Shown here piece by piece: positions 11,036 through 22,082 of a DNA stretch of 64,000 nt (the first letter of the stretch is position 1; each line of letters opens with the position of its first letter). The notes beneath the pieces were generated by a model that did no database searches, had not been told where the DNA came from, and saw only the letters and a program-made list of their open reading frames with translations. The position numbers were made by a program, and so were the translations under genes. Source of the stretch: Gongronella butleri (Eukaryota; Mucoromycota; Mucoromycetes; Mucorales; Cunninghamellaceae); contig JAIWZP010000047.1 in NCBI GenBank assembly GCA_025201375.1, forward strand, positions 62,001-126,000, given 5' to 3'.

Positions 11036-12833
11036 TCATCGCAAATCGACCACTTTGAGGTCATATGCCTTGGTGCGCACATGGGAATGGCTATGCGTGT
11101 CCTGGAAGAAAAAAAGAAAGAATGAGCGCAATTTGGTGGCGAAAGTGGCGTTTCTTACAGTGTAAATGGGCAAATCATCGTGAGGATGGAACGCGCGCTG
11201 GATGCGGCAATTGCTAATCACCTCCAGACCTGGAGGATCGGTCAATCGGAAGATGCCATAGCTAAAAAAAATGAAAAAGAGCGACACGACGCGTCAGTTC
11301 GACGTGTTTTCTTCAAACGCTAGTCCAGTGCTTACTTTGGATCATGCTTGGGAGCACAGACAATGGCAATGGCCTCTGGCAGCATAAGTTGGTACGAGCA
11401 ATGGGTGTGCAAATCGACCGAGCTGAGGAAGCAGGATTGAGAGGGGTGGGTATGGATCCAGCCAAAAGTCAGCAGGTCGTGCGTGTCTTGATACTCGAAC
11501 AGCTCTTCTTCATTTTCCGTCGTGCACATGTCGGACGTGCCCGTCTGCTTGGGAATCACGAGCGTCGTCACTTTGAGAACATTGTTTTTCTGGGGAAAAA
11601 AATTGAAAAAAAAAGAAAAAAAATGAGCCAAAAGACGCGATGCGATGCCATCTTTTTTTTTTTTCATTTGCTTACCAAGGTGCCAGCAAGAATGCCGCAG
11701 GTTTCAATGTTTTTGTTGGTGTTTGGGCGTGCAATCGCAAGGAAACGTTCTTGCAGGCATTGTGGCACGGTCAAAATGCGTAGCGGCTCGCCGCGTTCCG
11801 TCGTCACTATGCAAAAAAGGGGAAATAAGCATTGTGGAGCCTAGACGCGTTCTTTTTCACGTACCTCCACTAGACAGAGCTGGGTCGGGCGCGGGTGCAG
11901 GGATGTCAATTTCGATTTTCGCGGGTAACGCGGGCGGTGCCTCATCAGGCATAGGTAACGCGATCTTTGGCGGCAGGGCGGGCGCACCGGGAGACGCAGG
12001 AGATGCAGGTTTGGGTGGTCGTGGTGGCAAATAGGGCGCAATATGATCGGCGGCGGGGGACGCGGGCGGCCATTGTGCTTGGTACGTGTAGCCGTCGCTT
12101 TGGTTGGTAAAAGTAGACGTTGGATAATGCGCAGTGGCACCTGGAGACGCGTGTCGCGTTTCTTGCGCGTGCTGCGCGTGGCCCACGCCTGCCACGCCCT
12201 TCAATGCCTCTTGAAGCGACCAATCGTCGTCCCGGGCCTTGTTTTCACTACTTGTGCCATCGTCCTTGGCTTTTTCGTCCTTGCTGGAGAGCATCATGCT
12301 GCGCAATTGCTGTGCGTGTCGTGCTTCTATGTCCGATTGCTGCTGCTGCTGGTCCTCGCGCAGCTTGGCCATGTACGCGTCATGTTTGGCATCAATGTCG
12401 GGCTTCATGATCTCCAATGCATCCAATGCCTCCATACAATTCTGAAAATAAAAATAAAAAATGAGTCGCCAATTTCATGGTCAAGGAACAAGAAACTTAC
12501 ACTGCGCAGTTGAATTCTTAGCTTTTTGTATTCTGGGTTCTTGAATTGACTATGTTTTGGCATTTCGGACAAGCCCAATCTAAAAACGAGCATGGATAAG
12601 CATTATTGATGTGCGTGCGTGTGCGCGCTGCTAGAAGAGGCACAGGGGCCTTACGTTGTGTATTTCATATAAAGGATATAAGCTTGTTCATAATCGTGTT
12701 CCATCTTGTACACGCGGGCCTGCTTGATGACAAGGTCAGCCGACCTAAAGAACAGACGGATAGGGGTATTTTCGTCAATCTGCACGGCAGCCAGCCGGCC
12801 AAGTTCTGCCGTCGAGCGCGGGCGTCGGGCCAT
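11036..12833 (-). CDS. AMSH/STAMBP-like JAMM deubiquitinase
   Basis: AMSH proteins cleave K63-linked ubiquitin chains on endosomal cargo at the ESCRT machinery. Seven exons (12833-12655, 12579-12501, 12441-11865, 11806-11676, 11589-11336, 11261-11159, 11101-11036) give 462 residues. The N-terminal about 110 residues match the USP8-dimerisation/MIT-like helical domain, including [20 protein letters not shown] and [13 protein letters not shown] Pro/Gln-rich linker follows. The C-terminal JAMM domain has E313 in ETCGIL and the zinc motif [14 protein letters not shown], with H368, H370 and D381 as ligands. AMSH-type insertions around the active site are present. Budding yeast lacks this enzyme, S. 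pombe has sst2. Its stop codon lies only 30 bp from that of the convergent MSS1 gene. Confidence 0.94.
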
Positions 12834-14120
12834 CGTATATCAACTATGCAAAGAAAGAAAAGAAAAAAACAAGAAAAGGGGAAGAAAAAAGAACCTCACG
12901 CTCCCCAAACGCCAAGGCTTCCTTTTCTGTTCATCCCCGCCCCTCTTGGCTTCCCGCCCAATATGAGACACGTGCATGAACTCCGCCCAGAACAGCAAAA
13001 ATCCGCGTTTGTCACCTGATAATGCTTTCATCTCTTGTCAAAACATCATCAATCGCTTCGCGCTCATCAAATCATTTCAAAACTAAAAGCGCTACATAGA
13101 GAATATTGTTTTGTATTAATCATGGAAGCATTACAGGGCGCACAAACAAATCAAAAGCAGGATAGAATCGATTTTTTCGTTAAAATTTGCATTTTCTATC
13201 ACAAATCTTTCATTCGCGGCACTGGTACAAGCTACATAACTGCAACAGAGAGCGTTCTCTGGAAGTTAAAGAGAAGTTTGCTTTTATTTATTAATGCAAA
13301 GGATGCACAAAATACAAAAAGCTTTCATTGGACGAAGTTGGTTTTTTTTTTTCTGCATTGGAGCTTCTAGCTTTTGGTAGCAAAAGTTGAATTGCAGCGT
13401 GGTCTTGCGTGACTGACAAAATTTCAGATGGATCACATAGGGAATGTCTAGAAAAGGGGGCAACATTTAGACAAAATCACAGTAATCAACGATTACTCGC
13501 CATTGGGACGCGCCACCGCGACAAATCCATGTGGACTCGGGAGCCACGATGCTGATGCACGCGGTCGTGTTAATTTTTCACCAGTAGATGTCCGTGTACT
13601 TTTTGTACGAAAATGATGACTCACGGCGCAATCATCGTTTTTCAGAGTAGAATTCCGTCTAGAGTGGTTCCATGAAAGCCTCGAAGATCATTGTATGCAC
13701 AGTGCAGTGGTTTGTCTTTGCTATCCAGGTGGAAACGGCGCATAAAACGTAAAAGACGGTGTAAAAGTCATCATTTTCCTTGCTAATTTTTGTAAAACGT
13801 ATTTAAGCTACAGTGCGAGATGACGAGGGGGGGAAAAGGGGGGAGAAGCTCCTGAAAGATGGCTCTCGAGCCTCACAGCACTGACCCCCCATGCTGCAAA
13901 CTTGGGTTTCCAGCCAACTTTCTCATTGACGCGCATGCTGCACGCAATTGGCGACAAAAAGGGGGGTCAGCTGACTTTTAAAAAAAAGGGGGGATGTGCC
14001 CCGCCGCCACTTTTATTTTTTGGTTTCTTTTTCTTCTCGCCTTTTCACTTCTTTCAACTGCTCTTTCTTTGCATTTTTCCCTCCACTGTCCTTTTCACTC
14101 CCCTTTCCTTTGCTTTTTAC
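12834..14120. other. Intergenic, divergent AMSH/kinesin upstream region
   Basis: About 1.3 kb between divergent genes. It is AT-rich with G-runs near 13830-13850 and pyrimidine-rich DNA directly before the kinesin start. No gene, tRNA or repeat family recognised. Confidence 0.5.
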
Positions 14121-17100
14121 ATGGTATCCAAAGATGCTGATGCCCCGGCTGTGGCTGCCGTGCAAGTTGGTAAGCAACAAAGGGGATTGTTTATTTTCAC
14201 TCGTTCCTTTTTAATTTCATTTTTTTTTCTTTTTCTTTTTAGCTGTGCGCATCCGGCCACTGACGGAGCGCGACCGGCAGCTTCCGCGCTTTGCAGCCGC
14301 TCATCACGACGACGTGCTGCACACACAGAACAATGCGGTGGTGGTGTCGGCGCCACACAACAAAATATTCACGTTTGACCACGTTTTTGGGCCAGACACG
14401 CCGCAAGCCGAGATTTTCACCACGCTGGGCGACAAGGCGATTCGCCAATTTGTCGAGGGATACAATGTCACGATGCTTGCCTATGTAATGAAAGAAAATC
14501 AAGACGAAATTGGTCGCCTAATGGTTGTTTTTTTCAAAAAAAAATAGGGCCAGACGTCGTCAGGCAAGACGTACACGATGGGGACGGCGCAGCTCAAGGG
14601 CCAGTATGATCCGCTGCAAGAGGGCATTGTGCCACGCGCGAGCACGTTGCTTTTTGATCTTCTCCATCAGCTTCAGCAAGTCCAGCAGCCGCGCGCATTG
14701 TCTGCGGCATCCTCGAGGCCAACGTCGCCTCTCCACAGCTCGACATCACTCGATGGCACGCGTCGGCGGCCATTGTCGCGTATCTCGTACACGCCCGCGT
14801 CGTCGTCGGCCCATAGCAGCACTTTTCGATACACGTTAAAGGTGTCTTTTGTGGAATTGTACAATGAAGAGCTGATTGATCTGCTCAACGATGCGCCTGC
14901 ACATGAGCGGCCGCAGGTGACGATCCGCGAGGACCCCAAGGGGCAGATTTATTGGACTGGCGTCAAGGAATTGGTGGCCACGAGCGTGGAGGATATTCTT
15001 CAATTTTTGCAAATGGGCACGCAAAATCGAGCGACAAGCGCGACAGACATGAACGAGCAATCGTCGCGGTCACATGCCATTTTTTCAATCACCTTGCGTC
15101 AGGAAAAATGGGTAGCACATCCTGTAGCCACGTCCAGCGCCAGTCGCACGCCTGCAGCTTCGCCCAAACCACGCGCACGTCCATTGAGCGCTGTGAACAC
15201 GCGAATGAATGGCGACGACGACGCGTCTGGCAACGGCGATTGGGTGATCACGACGTCCAAGCTTCATTTTGTTGATTTGGCCGGCAGTGAGCGGCTCAAG
15301 CGCACGGCTGCCGAAGGCGATCGACGCAAAGAGGGCATCAACATCAATAGTGGTCTTTTGGCGCTCGGCAATGTGATTTCTGCGCTTGGCGATGTGACGA
15401 AGCGTGGCACGCACATCCCGTATCGCGATTCCAAGCTCACACGCCTCTTGCAGGACTCACTCGGTGGGTCTGCCATGACATTGATGATTGCGTGTGTCAG
15501 TCCTGCTGAATACAATGTGTCCGAGAGCCTCAATACCCTGCAATATGCCAATCGTGCGAGAAACATCAAGAATCGCGTCGAAAAGAACGAAATCGAAGAA
15601 TGGCTCGTGTCGGACAATGTCGAGATGTTGCGCGGCATCATCACCAAGCTCAAGCAAGAGCTGCGCCAATATCAACAGCCACGCGCGTCTTCTTCGGCGT
15701 CCATGCGTCCATCTTCTCGATTGCAACAGCCATTCGCGTCTCTTTCGGCGTCGTCATCATCGGCATCAGCATCGCCCGCTTCGCCTCCACTGTCTCACCA
15801 ATTGAACGTCATGCCGCCTCCCCCACCACCGCCACTTGCACTTCCATTGTCGCCGTCGTCGTCCGTGTCGGGTCGGGCATCCATGGACGTGTCCAGCCTT
15901 TTGGAACGCAACCAATGGCTCGAACAACAGATCATCGCGCTGCAACAGCAAAAAGAGCAACGGGTCTTGTCGCCGCCGCCACTCGATGACTTTGAACACC
16001 TAGTGGAGCCCGTGATCCAAGAGTACGAGACGAGCTTAACCGCGCTTGAATCCCAATTATCCCTTTCCAAGGCAGCCATGAACCACGCCGATTTCCATAT
16101 TGAGGAATTGACGGCGCGCGTCGACGAGCAGGCCAGCACCATTGCACAACACGAAGCCAAATTAGCCCACTTGACCGAGCAGGACCAATTCAAGCAAGTG
16201 TACATTGCAGAGCTCGAGAGCAAGCTGATGCACACAGTGCAAGACGCCGAGCAAGACGAGGAACTACTTACGGAGCTGAAATTCCGCATTGCGAAATTCA
16301 AGGAGATGGATCAAAAGACAGAGCAATACATCCGCGAACTCGAGGCCAAAGTCCAGCTCCATGAGACAAAGGTGACCGATTTACATGCACAACTCGCCGT
16401 TGCCCACCGCCAAATTCGTCAATTCGAACAGCAGACGGATGAATTGCAGCGACGCGTTGACCAGCACCAATTGGAGCCGGCCACCACGCGTCGCACGCTC
16501 GATCAGCTTCGCAAGCGGATGCTCGTTGCCAATCACACCAATGCGAATCATGTTCCCAATGCCACCACGTCACCGGTCTCTGCTGCCATTGAATCCAAGG
16601 ATAAGACCGTGCTGGCATCCACCATGGCATCGCTGCAGCACGTCCAGACCGAGTATGCCGCCCTCAAGGAGCGATACAAGGTGTGGAATGCCACACCCGC
16701 CACAATTGCCAATGAGACCGCCGCCAATGACGCTACCAACGCGTCCAGTCCCTCATCCAATGGTGTCCAAGACGCGCAAATCACCGACAATGACGCGGTC
16801 AAGGGTGGAAAATCGAAAAAGGACCAAGAACGCGTGCGTCACATTGTGCAGCAATACCAATCGCAGCTTGATCGCATCCAGAATGCCCTGCAACGCACCG
16901 ACATGCTGCTGACCATGGCCAATGACCCCGACAATGATCACGATCACGACAATGACGACGTGACGAGCATAAAAGATCTGCAAGACCTGCGTCACCAACT
17001 GCACGACCGACGTCAGGCCATTGACCACGCCATCCAGTCATACAACACCGATACCCAAGAGATACACGATCTCGATGCCATAAAGCAGCAAATCGAGCTG

Positions 17101-17289
17101 CACCGCTCAAAGACGTACGTGCTTCAAACACGCCTTCAAAAGATCGAGGTTGCCATGCACACAAAACACCAGCGTCGCCGCCGCAAATCATCCTTGCCCA
17201 TGGATCAGACACACGACAGCATTGAAGAGCTCATGAAAAAGATGGACGACATGAAACTCCAGCTTGCCCGTGAACAGAGTGCCGAATAG
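14121..17289 (+). CDS. Kinesin-4 family motor protein
   Basis: A plus-end-directed microtubule motor. Three exons (14121-14169, 14243-14484, 14548-17289) give 1010 residues. The N-terminal motor domain has the P-loop GQTSSGKT (98-105), switch I in NEQSSRSHAIFSI and switch II in VDLAGSE, then the kinesin-4 type GININSGLLALGNVISALGD and PYRDSKLTRLLQDSLGG. Low-complexity insertions lie inside the motor around 14690-14830 and 15120-15240. After the neck come a Ser/Pro-rich linker and long coiled-coil segments from about residue 470 to the end. Motor signature places it nearest the KIF4/KIF21 group; the exact subgroup is less certain. AATAAA at 17387-17392 is a likely polyadenylation site. Confidence 0.93.
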
Positions 17290-17386
17290 CCCGTCACCAC
17301 TCCTTGTGTATACAGTATTTCCATTTCTTGTATTTTCCCTCTTTTTACCCGATTTAAACGCTTTCTATTCTCTACATTACCTTTTT

Positions 17387-17392
17387 AATAAA
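17387..17392 (+). terminator. Polyadenylation signal of the kinesin gene
   Basis: An AATAAA hexamer about 100 nt downstream of the kinesin stop codon, in the T-rich 3' region. Confidence 0.45.
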
Positions 17393-17564
17393 ACTTTTTG
17401 GGCCAAGCCCTTGGATGCACCCAGTCCATTGCTTCCGTGCACCACAGATGTATCGCCATCGTCTTTACACCCAGTACAAAACAAGAAGTTTCGATCAAAA
17501 ACGTCGTTCATTGCTGCCAGCAGTCAAGATCCGCCTTTTTTCCAGCTTGTCAGTTCACATTCTA

Positions 17565-17640
17565 TGTCTTGCTATTCAAATGAACTTACCCGCGCGACGC
17601 TGCGGCCACTGGTGCCGTGCAATGACAACATTTGCATAAA
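17565..17640 (+). repeat. Short partial copy of dispersed repeat A
   Basis: This stretch contains a CGCGCGACGCTGCG core with flanks matching the head of the full repeat-A copy some 300 bp downstream, and the head of the copy near 50.83 kb. It is a truncated local duplication. Confidence 0.6.
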
Positions 17641-17867
17641 ATGTCCACTTTTAATTGCACAGATTACAATGGGGTCAAACTTTATGCGCATAAAACATTT
17701 TCAGGATATTTTAGTCGCTTGTGCATTGCCTATGCAATAAAAACAGGAATGGATAAACGTGGGGTTGTCCAGAATATAGCGATTTGTGCTTTTTCATCAT
17801 TTTCGGATTACATGTCGCTGGATTTGCTAATAAAAAACCGTAGCGATCCTCGGGATTAGTCATTCCG

Positions 17868-18600
17868 TGCCTTGTCGTTCAAATGAGCCCACCCGCGCGA
17901 CGCTGCGACCCCTGAGTGGCGTGCAATCACGACGTTTGAAAACCACGGATTTTCCTAGGGGTCTAGTCGAGGGTTTGAAAATGATCGAATTTAGGTCTCA
18001 GATCGCCATTCTCTTTTAACATGGAGTGAACACGCGTCATTCACCGACAAAAACACAATAAAAACCAGGGGTCCATCGAGGGGTGTCCGCGTAAAGAGCA
18101 ATTTGCCTCTTTTTTTCACCTCAAGGAAAAGTTGACGACATTTGGTCACAGAGCTCCGAAACAGAGACCATCAGAAAGAGAATGGCTTGCTGCGTACCTA
18201 GACATGGGTGATCAGCGAAAAAAGTGATTTTTTGGGTGCTTTTGACGCGGTTTTAAATGTATAGTAATTTTCAACGCGTGAAAACACGCGTCCAGCGTCG
18301 AGTTACACGCGCCTCATTCTAATCGAATTTATACTCCTGGTTTGTCTCTTGCTAGTGGATGCGTCGGCGCGGCTCTAGGAGTGCGTTTTTCCTGCGCAAT
18401 CCGCGTTTGAAATTAAATCTAAAATCACGCATTGGTCGTTACCCAGCTGATGGATCACGCTCGTTTTTGGCGTTTTTGTTAGTTTCCACATGCGATTGTT
18501 GTATTGTGTGAGTTTGGTGTCATTCTGAGGACCTCATTTTTCGATTTTTGTTTTGGAGGCTCATCACGACGAAATTTTGATTTGCGTGTGACCCTCCCCA
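17868..18600 (+). repeat. Dispersed repeat A, copy 1 (about 730 bp)
   Basis: A non-coding repeat that can be aligned by eye along its whole length with 50830-51560 and over its second half with 24065-24475. Shared anchors in order are GATTTTCC, ATTCACCGACA, a TCAGAAAGA-type block, GACGCG plus AACGCGTGAAA, a CGCGGCTCTA block and a TTCAATTTTTGTTTT-like tail. All three lie in the same orientation. No open frame or clear terminal repeat is visible, so it is either non-autonomous or a decayed element. Confidence 0.75.
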
Positions 18601-19511
18601 TAGCATCGTAACTGCTGAGCTGTGATTACCAAAGTTATTTCTCTCGAGGAACTCGATCCAATTTGCCTGTTGCAGACTGAATCACATCATTGGACGCGTG
18701 CGCAAGAGGCAAAAACGACCAAATTGATCATTTCCCAAATGTGACATGTCTGCGCGGCGTCGCTGTGCTTTTCAACAAGAAGGCAAACTAAAGTGTCAGA
18801 GAACAGAATTAAGAAGCGCAAATTTGCATGTGATTCGAATCGCAGGATCCCGAGAAAAGCTGAATTTTGACATGTTTTTCTCATCTTTTCGCCCCGAACG
18901 AGTCATTCTTTAGGTTTGAGACTGATGTCCTGTTTCTCCAAGAGTTCTGATGACCGAGCGTGCCACGCGGCAGCAAGATGGCTGGCGTTTTGGGGCTTTG
19001 GGATGAGTGTCCATTAGGTGCAAACCGGAAAAAAAAGTGTGATTTGACGTATTATTTTTATTTTGCTTCATCACTCTTTGACAGAAACGCAATAGACAAG
19101 ACCATCGACGGGGACGCGGTCTCATCGAGACACATTGGCAATTTTTTTTCATGTAAAAGGGGAATTTATTTTCTTTTTCGTGATTAGACCACTACGCAAA
19201 TCATTGGGTCCAAGGGAAGAGAGAAATGGAAAGATGGCCCAAGTGGTGCTGGAAGAGGGAAGGAAGTAATTGATAGTCTGGAACGAGGAAGGTTGTGGGG
19301 ACAAGGGGAGGGGAGATGCATTGAAAACGAGGAAACAAGATGTGGCGGCAAGGGACCATGGGGGCAAGATGCAGGTGGGGTATAAAATAAGCACACACCC
19401 AAGAAAAGGACAACGAAAAAAAACAGGGGGGAGGGGGAGGTGGAGGGGCGACAGAGGGACGAGGAGATGATGAAAAAAAAGTGCGTAAAAGAGGGAAAAT
19501 GGGGGCGTCGA
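18601..19511. other. Intergenic DNA between repeat A and the methyltransferase 3' end
   Basis: About 900 bp. The part from about 19240 to 19500 is strongly purine-rich on the plus strand and produces overlapping Pro/Ser-rich antisense frames that I regard as spurious. It is probably the 3' flank of the minus-strand methyltransferase gene. Confidence 0.45.
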
Positions 19512-20596
19512 TCAAGACGAGGAGCCGGCATGAACGAAGCCGCGGCAGGCCTTGGTGCCGCAAAGACAATTGATGCTCAATTTCTTGCCTTTGAGCGAGA
19601 CGTTGCGATCGCCGGGACCAAGGTAGTCGAATGTCAGCTCTTCGCCCTTTTTAATGTCGCGAATGGCAAAGAAGGCAAGGCGATGGAATTGCACGTCGCC
19701 GCTGTCGTAAAACACGCCATAGCAGGCCAGGTTGGGGTCGCATGAATGATTGAAATAGTGGCTGACGTTGCCGACGACATAGGAATCAATGACATATTTG
19801 ACGGGATATTCATCCTCGTCGGCAGTGTCCATGTCAAACAGATAAGATAGCCCGATGCGATCGTAAATGTGGCCGCGGAATTCGCTCTGCTGCTCGGTGA
19901 TGACCTCGCCCATGTATTGTTCGACAAAGGATCGCTTGGGGATGTTGCACATGGCCTTGACGCCCCAGCCCTTGTCGGCCGTCTTGAAGATCTCCAACTC
20001 AAAGGTGCGGCCTCGCTGCACGACGCGATTGCGGCACGAAGCGCCACAGCCACACGTGGCGTTGCATTCGTAGATGGGGCCCGAGTGCCCCTCCTTTAGG
20101 CGCCCGTCGCGATTGTAGCTGTTTTCTTCGTGGCACACATGGTCGTCGTGCGTCAGGCAGCCATCCGGGCAGTCGCAGCCCACCAGGAATGCTGGATCTG
20201 GCCGGCTCACTTCGTGATTCAGCACCATCTCGCTAATGTACACAAACATCTCGGGGAATGGCGTGTCGTCAGCATCGTTGCGCACCGTCACGCGAGGAAC
20301 CACGCCTGCAAACGTCGATTGGCCGTTGGCATTGGTGATGAGACGGTGGCCCTGCGTCTATTGAACCAAAAAAAAAAAAAAAATCAATGCCTTTTTGTTT
20401 TTTTTTGCGCTGCATTTGGTGTATTTTGTCCTTACCTTGGCAAGATCGACGCTCTGGCTCATCATGTTCTTGTAAACTTCTATTTCGTCATGCGATTCGG
20501 CCACTTGGTACACTGTGGGGAAGCCGCTGATCGCCTAAAAAGAACGCGAACTAGTCAGGATTGCCGCTTTTTCTTTCGCTTTTTTGCATTTTTCAC

Positions 20597-20627
<31 letters not shown>

Positions 20628-21409
20628 CTCTCCTTTTCTACTTACCGGGCTCCAGATGAACTCGGGATAATCATCCTTGCCGCGCAGCTTGCCACAAAAG
20701 GAGAGGTGCGTTTCATAGCCGGGTTTGTTCATTCGAGCGATTTTGCGCGGTGGATCCATGTCATTGTCGTCAATTGGGCCGAGCGGGCGTGGGGGGCCGT
20801 CGTCGATGATCCAGATGGGCGTGGTGACCGGCGGTGAGCTGGTGACAGTGGACGTGGGGGAGAGCGAGTCATTGTTGCGGCCATTGTAGATGGAATTGTA
20901 CACGGGGGGAACAAAAGCGCCGCTGGTGATGAAGGACTGCGGCTGGCGTTGCTGTTGCTGCGTCTGCTCCAAGTCAGCAAGGGCTCGCTTGCTGTGGAGA
21001 GGCTGGTACATGTCAGAAAGTTGGATCTGCTTGCTCGCTTTGGATTTTTTCGTCGATTTGGATGCCTTGGGCGCCTGATCCGCTGCCTGCTTCTGGGCCT
21101 TGGGCTGCGGTGACGCGCGTGTCTCGGACTTGGACTGATGTTGCTGCTGCTGTTGTTTGGTTTTAAGCCTGGCCTTGGACTTATGGCTAAGAAGCGGATC
21201 ATACGCGTTTTCCAATAACATCTTGCGCTGCCGATACTTCAATTCGCCCAACTTGCCATACGGGTGCTCCTCCTTGTACGCCTTGACAAACACATCAATC
21301 AGCTCTTCATTGCCGAGCAAATTCTCCTCCTTTTCCCACGTGTTTTCGGTTTCATCATAGCCTTCCCATTCAATCAGAAAAAAGACCACACCCTATGAAG
21401 AGAGGGTGG

Positions 21410-21450
<41 letters not shown>

Positions 21451-21676
21451 AGAGAAAAGCAGGTCAGCGTTCACGTGTTTTGCTGCATTTCCAATTTTTT
21501 TTTTTTGCTTACATCCACCGTGTTTCTACCAACGATCCGTTTCACCTATTTTAAAAAGAGTTGAGAAAAACAAAAGCGACGCGTGCGCAACGTGAGCTCA
21601 TGTGGGGACCACTTTTTGCTGTGAATTGCTTTGTTTATTTTTGCTTTTTACTTGCCTCGTATTCGTCGTCCTGCAT
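19512..21676 (-). CDS. clr4: Histone H3 lysine-9 methyltransferase, SUV39/Clr4 (KMT1) family
   Basis: This enzyme writes H3K9 methylation for heterochromatin. Five exons (21676-21656, 21545-21513, 21392-20646, 20534-20436, 20357-19512) give 581 residues. An N-terminal chromodomain (about 5-60) begins EYEVKRIVGR and contains FFLIEWEGYDETENTWE. A Lys/Gln-rich linker follows. The pre-SET domain (361-409) has the Zn cysteines of CDCPDGC, CGCGASC. The SET domain (about 418-545) has GWGVKA, the catalytic NHSCDPN (503-509) and ELTFDY. The post-SET has CLCGTKAC. All catalytic parts are intact. The first intron uses a GC donor (GAG/GCAAGT), required to join the 21-nt first exon in frame to the chromodomain. 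Intron 2 carries an (AG)n microsatellite and intron 3 a 27-nt T run on the coding strand. Confidence 0.94.
21418..21448. repeat. (GA)n microsatellite in a methyltransferase intron
   Basis: About fifteen uninterrupted GA units between the pyrimidine-rich acceptor and the donor of intron 2 of the Clr4-like gene. On the coding strand it reads as a CT-rich polypyrimidine tract that may serve the 3' splice site. Confidence 0.85.
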
Positions 21677-22050
21677 TGTAAAAGTAAAAAGAAGGCTACA
21701 ACAAGCTATAGGCGATAAGAGCAAGAGGGAAATGCCAGTGGTGGAGGGGAAAACGAAGATCCGCTTGAGAGGAAGGTCAAGGGAGGGTGATGGCGGAAAA
21801 GGGAAAAAACAAAAAAAAAAAAGTTGCAAAACGGGAGAAAAAAAACGATGGAGGAATTTTTTGTGCTCCTTTATTAAAACTCCGATGCGAGCGTGATCAG
21901 CCTCTGATTGGTCTCTTTTCGATCTCCGATCATCGTGCTCGATTCTTCCTCTAATAATGCAATTTATCAAATCAAAAAAAAAGATGCACGGACCTAGCTG
22001 CTACGCCGCCTATGCAAGTCGGACCTCCATTGTGCATTCGCCCATCGCGC

Positions 22051-22082
<32 letters not shown>

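Noticed and set aside
15264..16301. Long antisense frames inside the kinesin-4 gene
   Set aside because: They mirror Ser/Gln-rich coiled-coil coding sequence and contain no recognisable domain.
19184..19569. Pro/Ser/His-rich minus-strand frames beside the methyltransferase stop
   Set aside because: They come from a purine-rich tract; the frames overlap each other and one ends inside the methyltransferase coding exon.
22051..22078. Poly(A) runs as tails of retroposed genes
   Set aside because: Similar runs are everywhere in introns and spacers, and no gene-like sequence or target duplication flanks this one.
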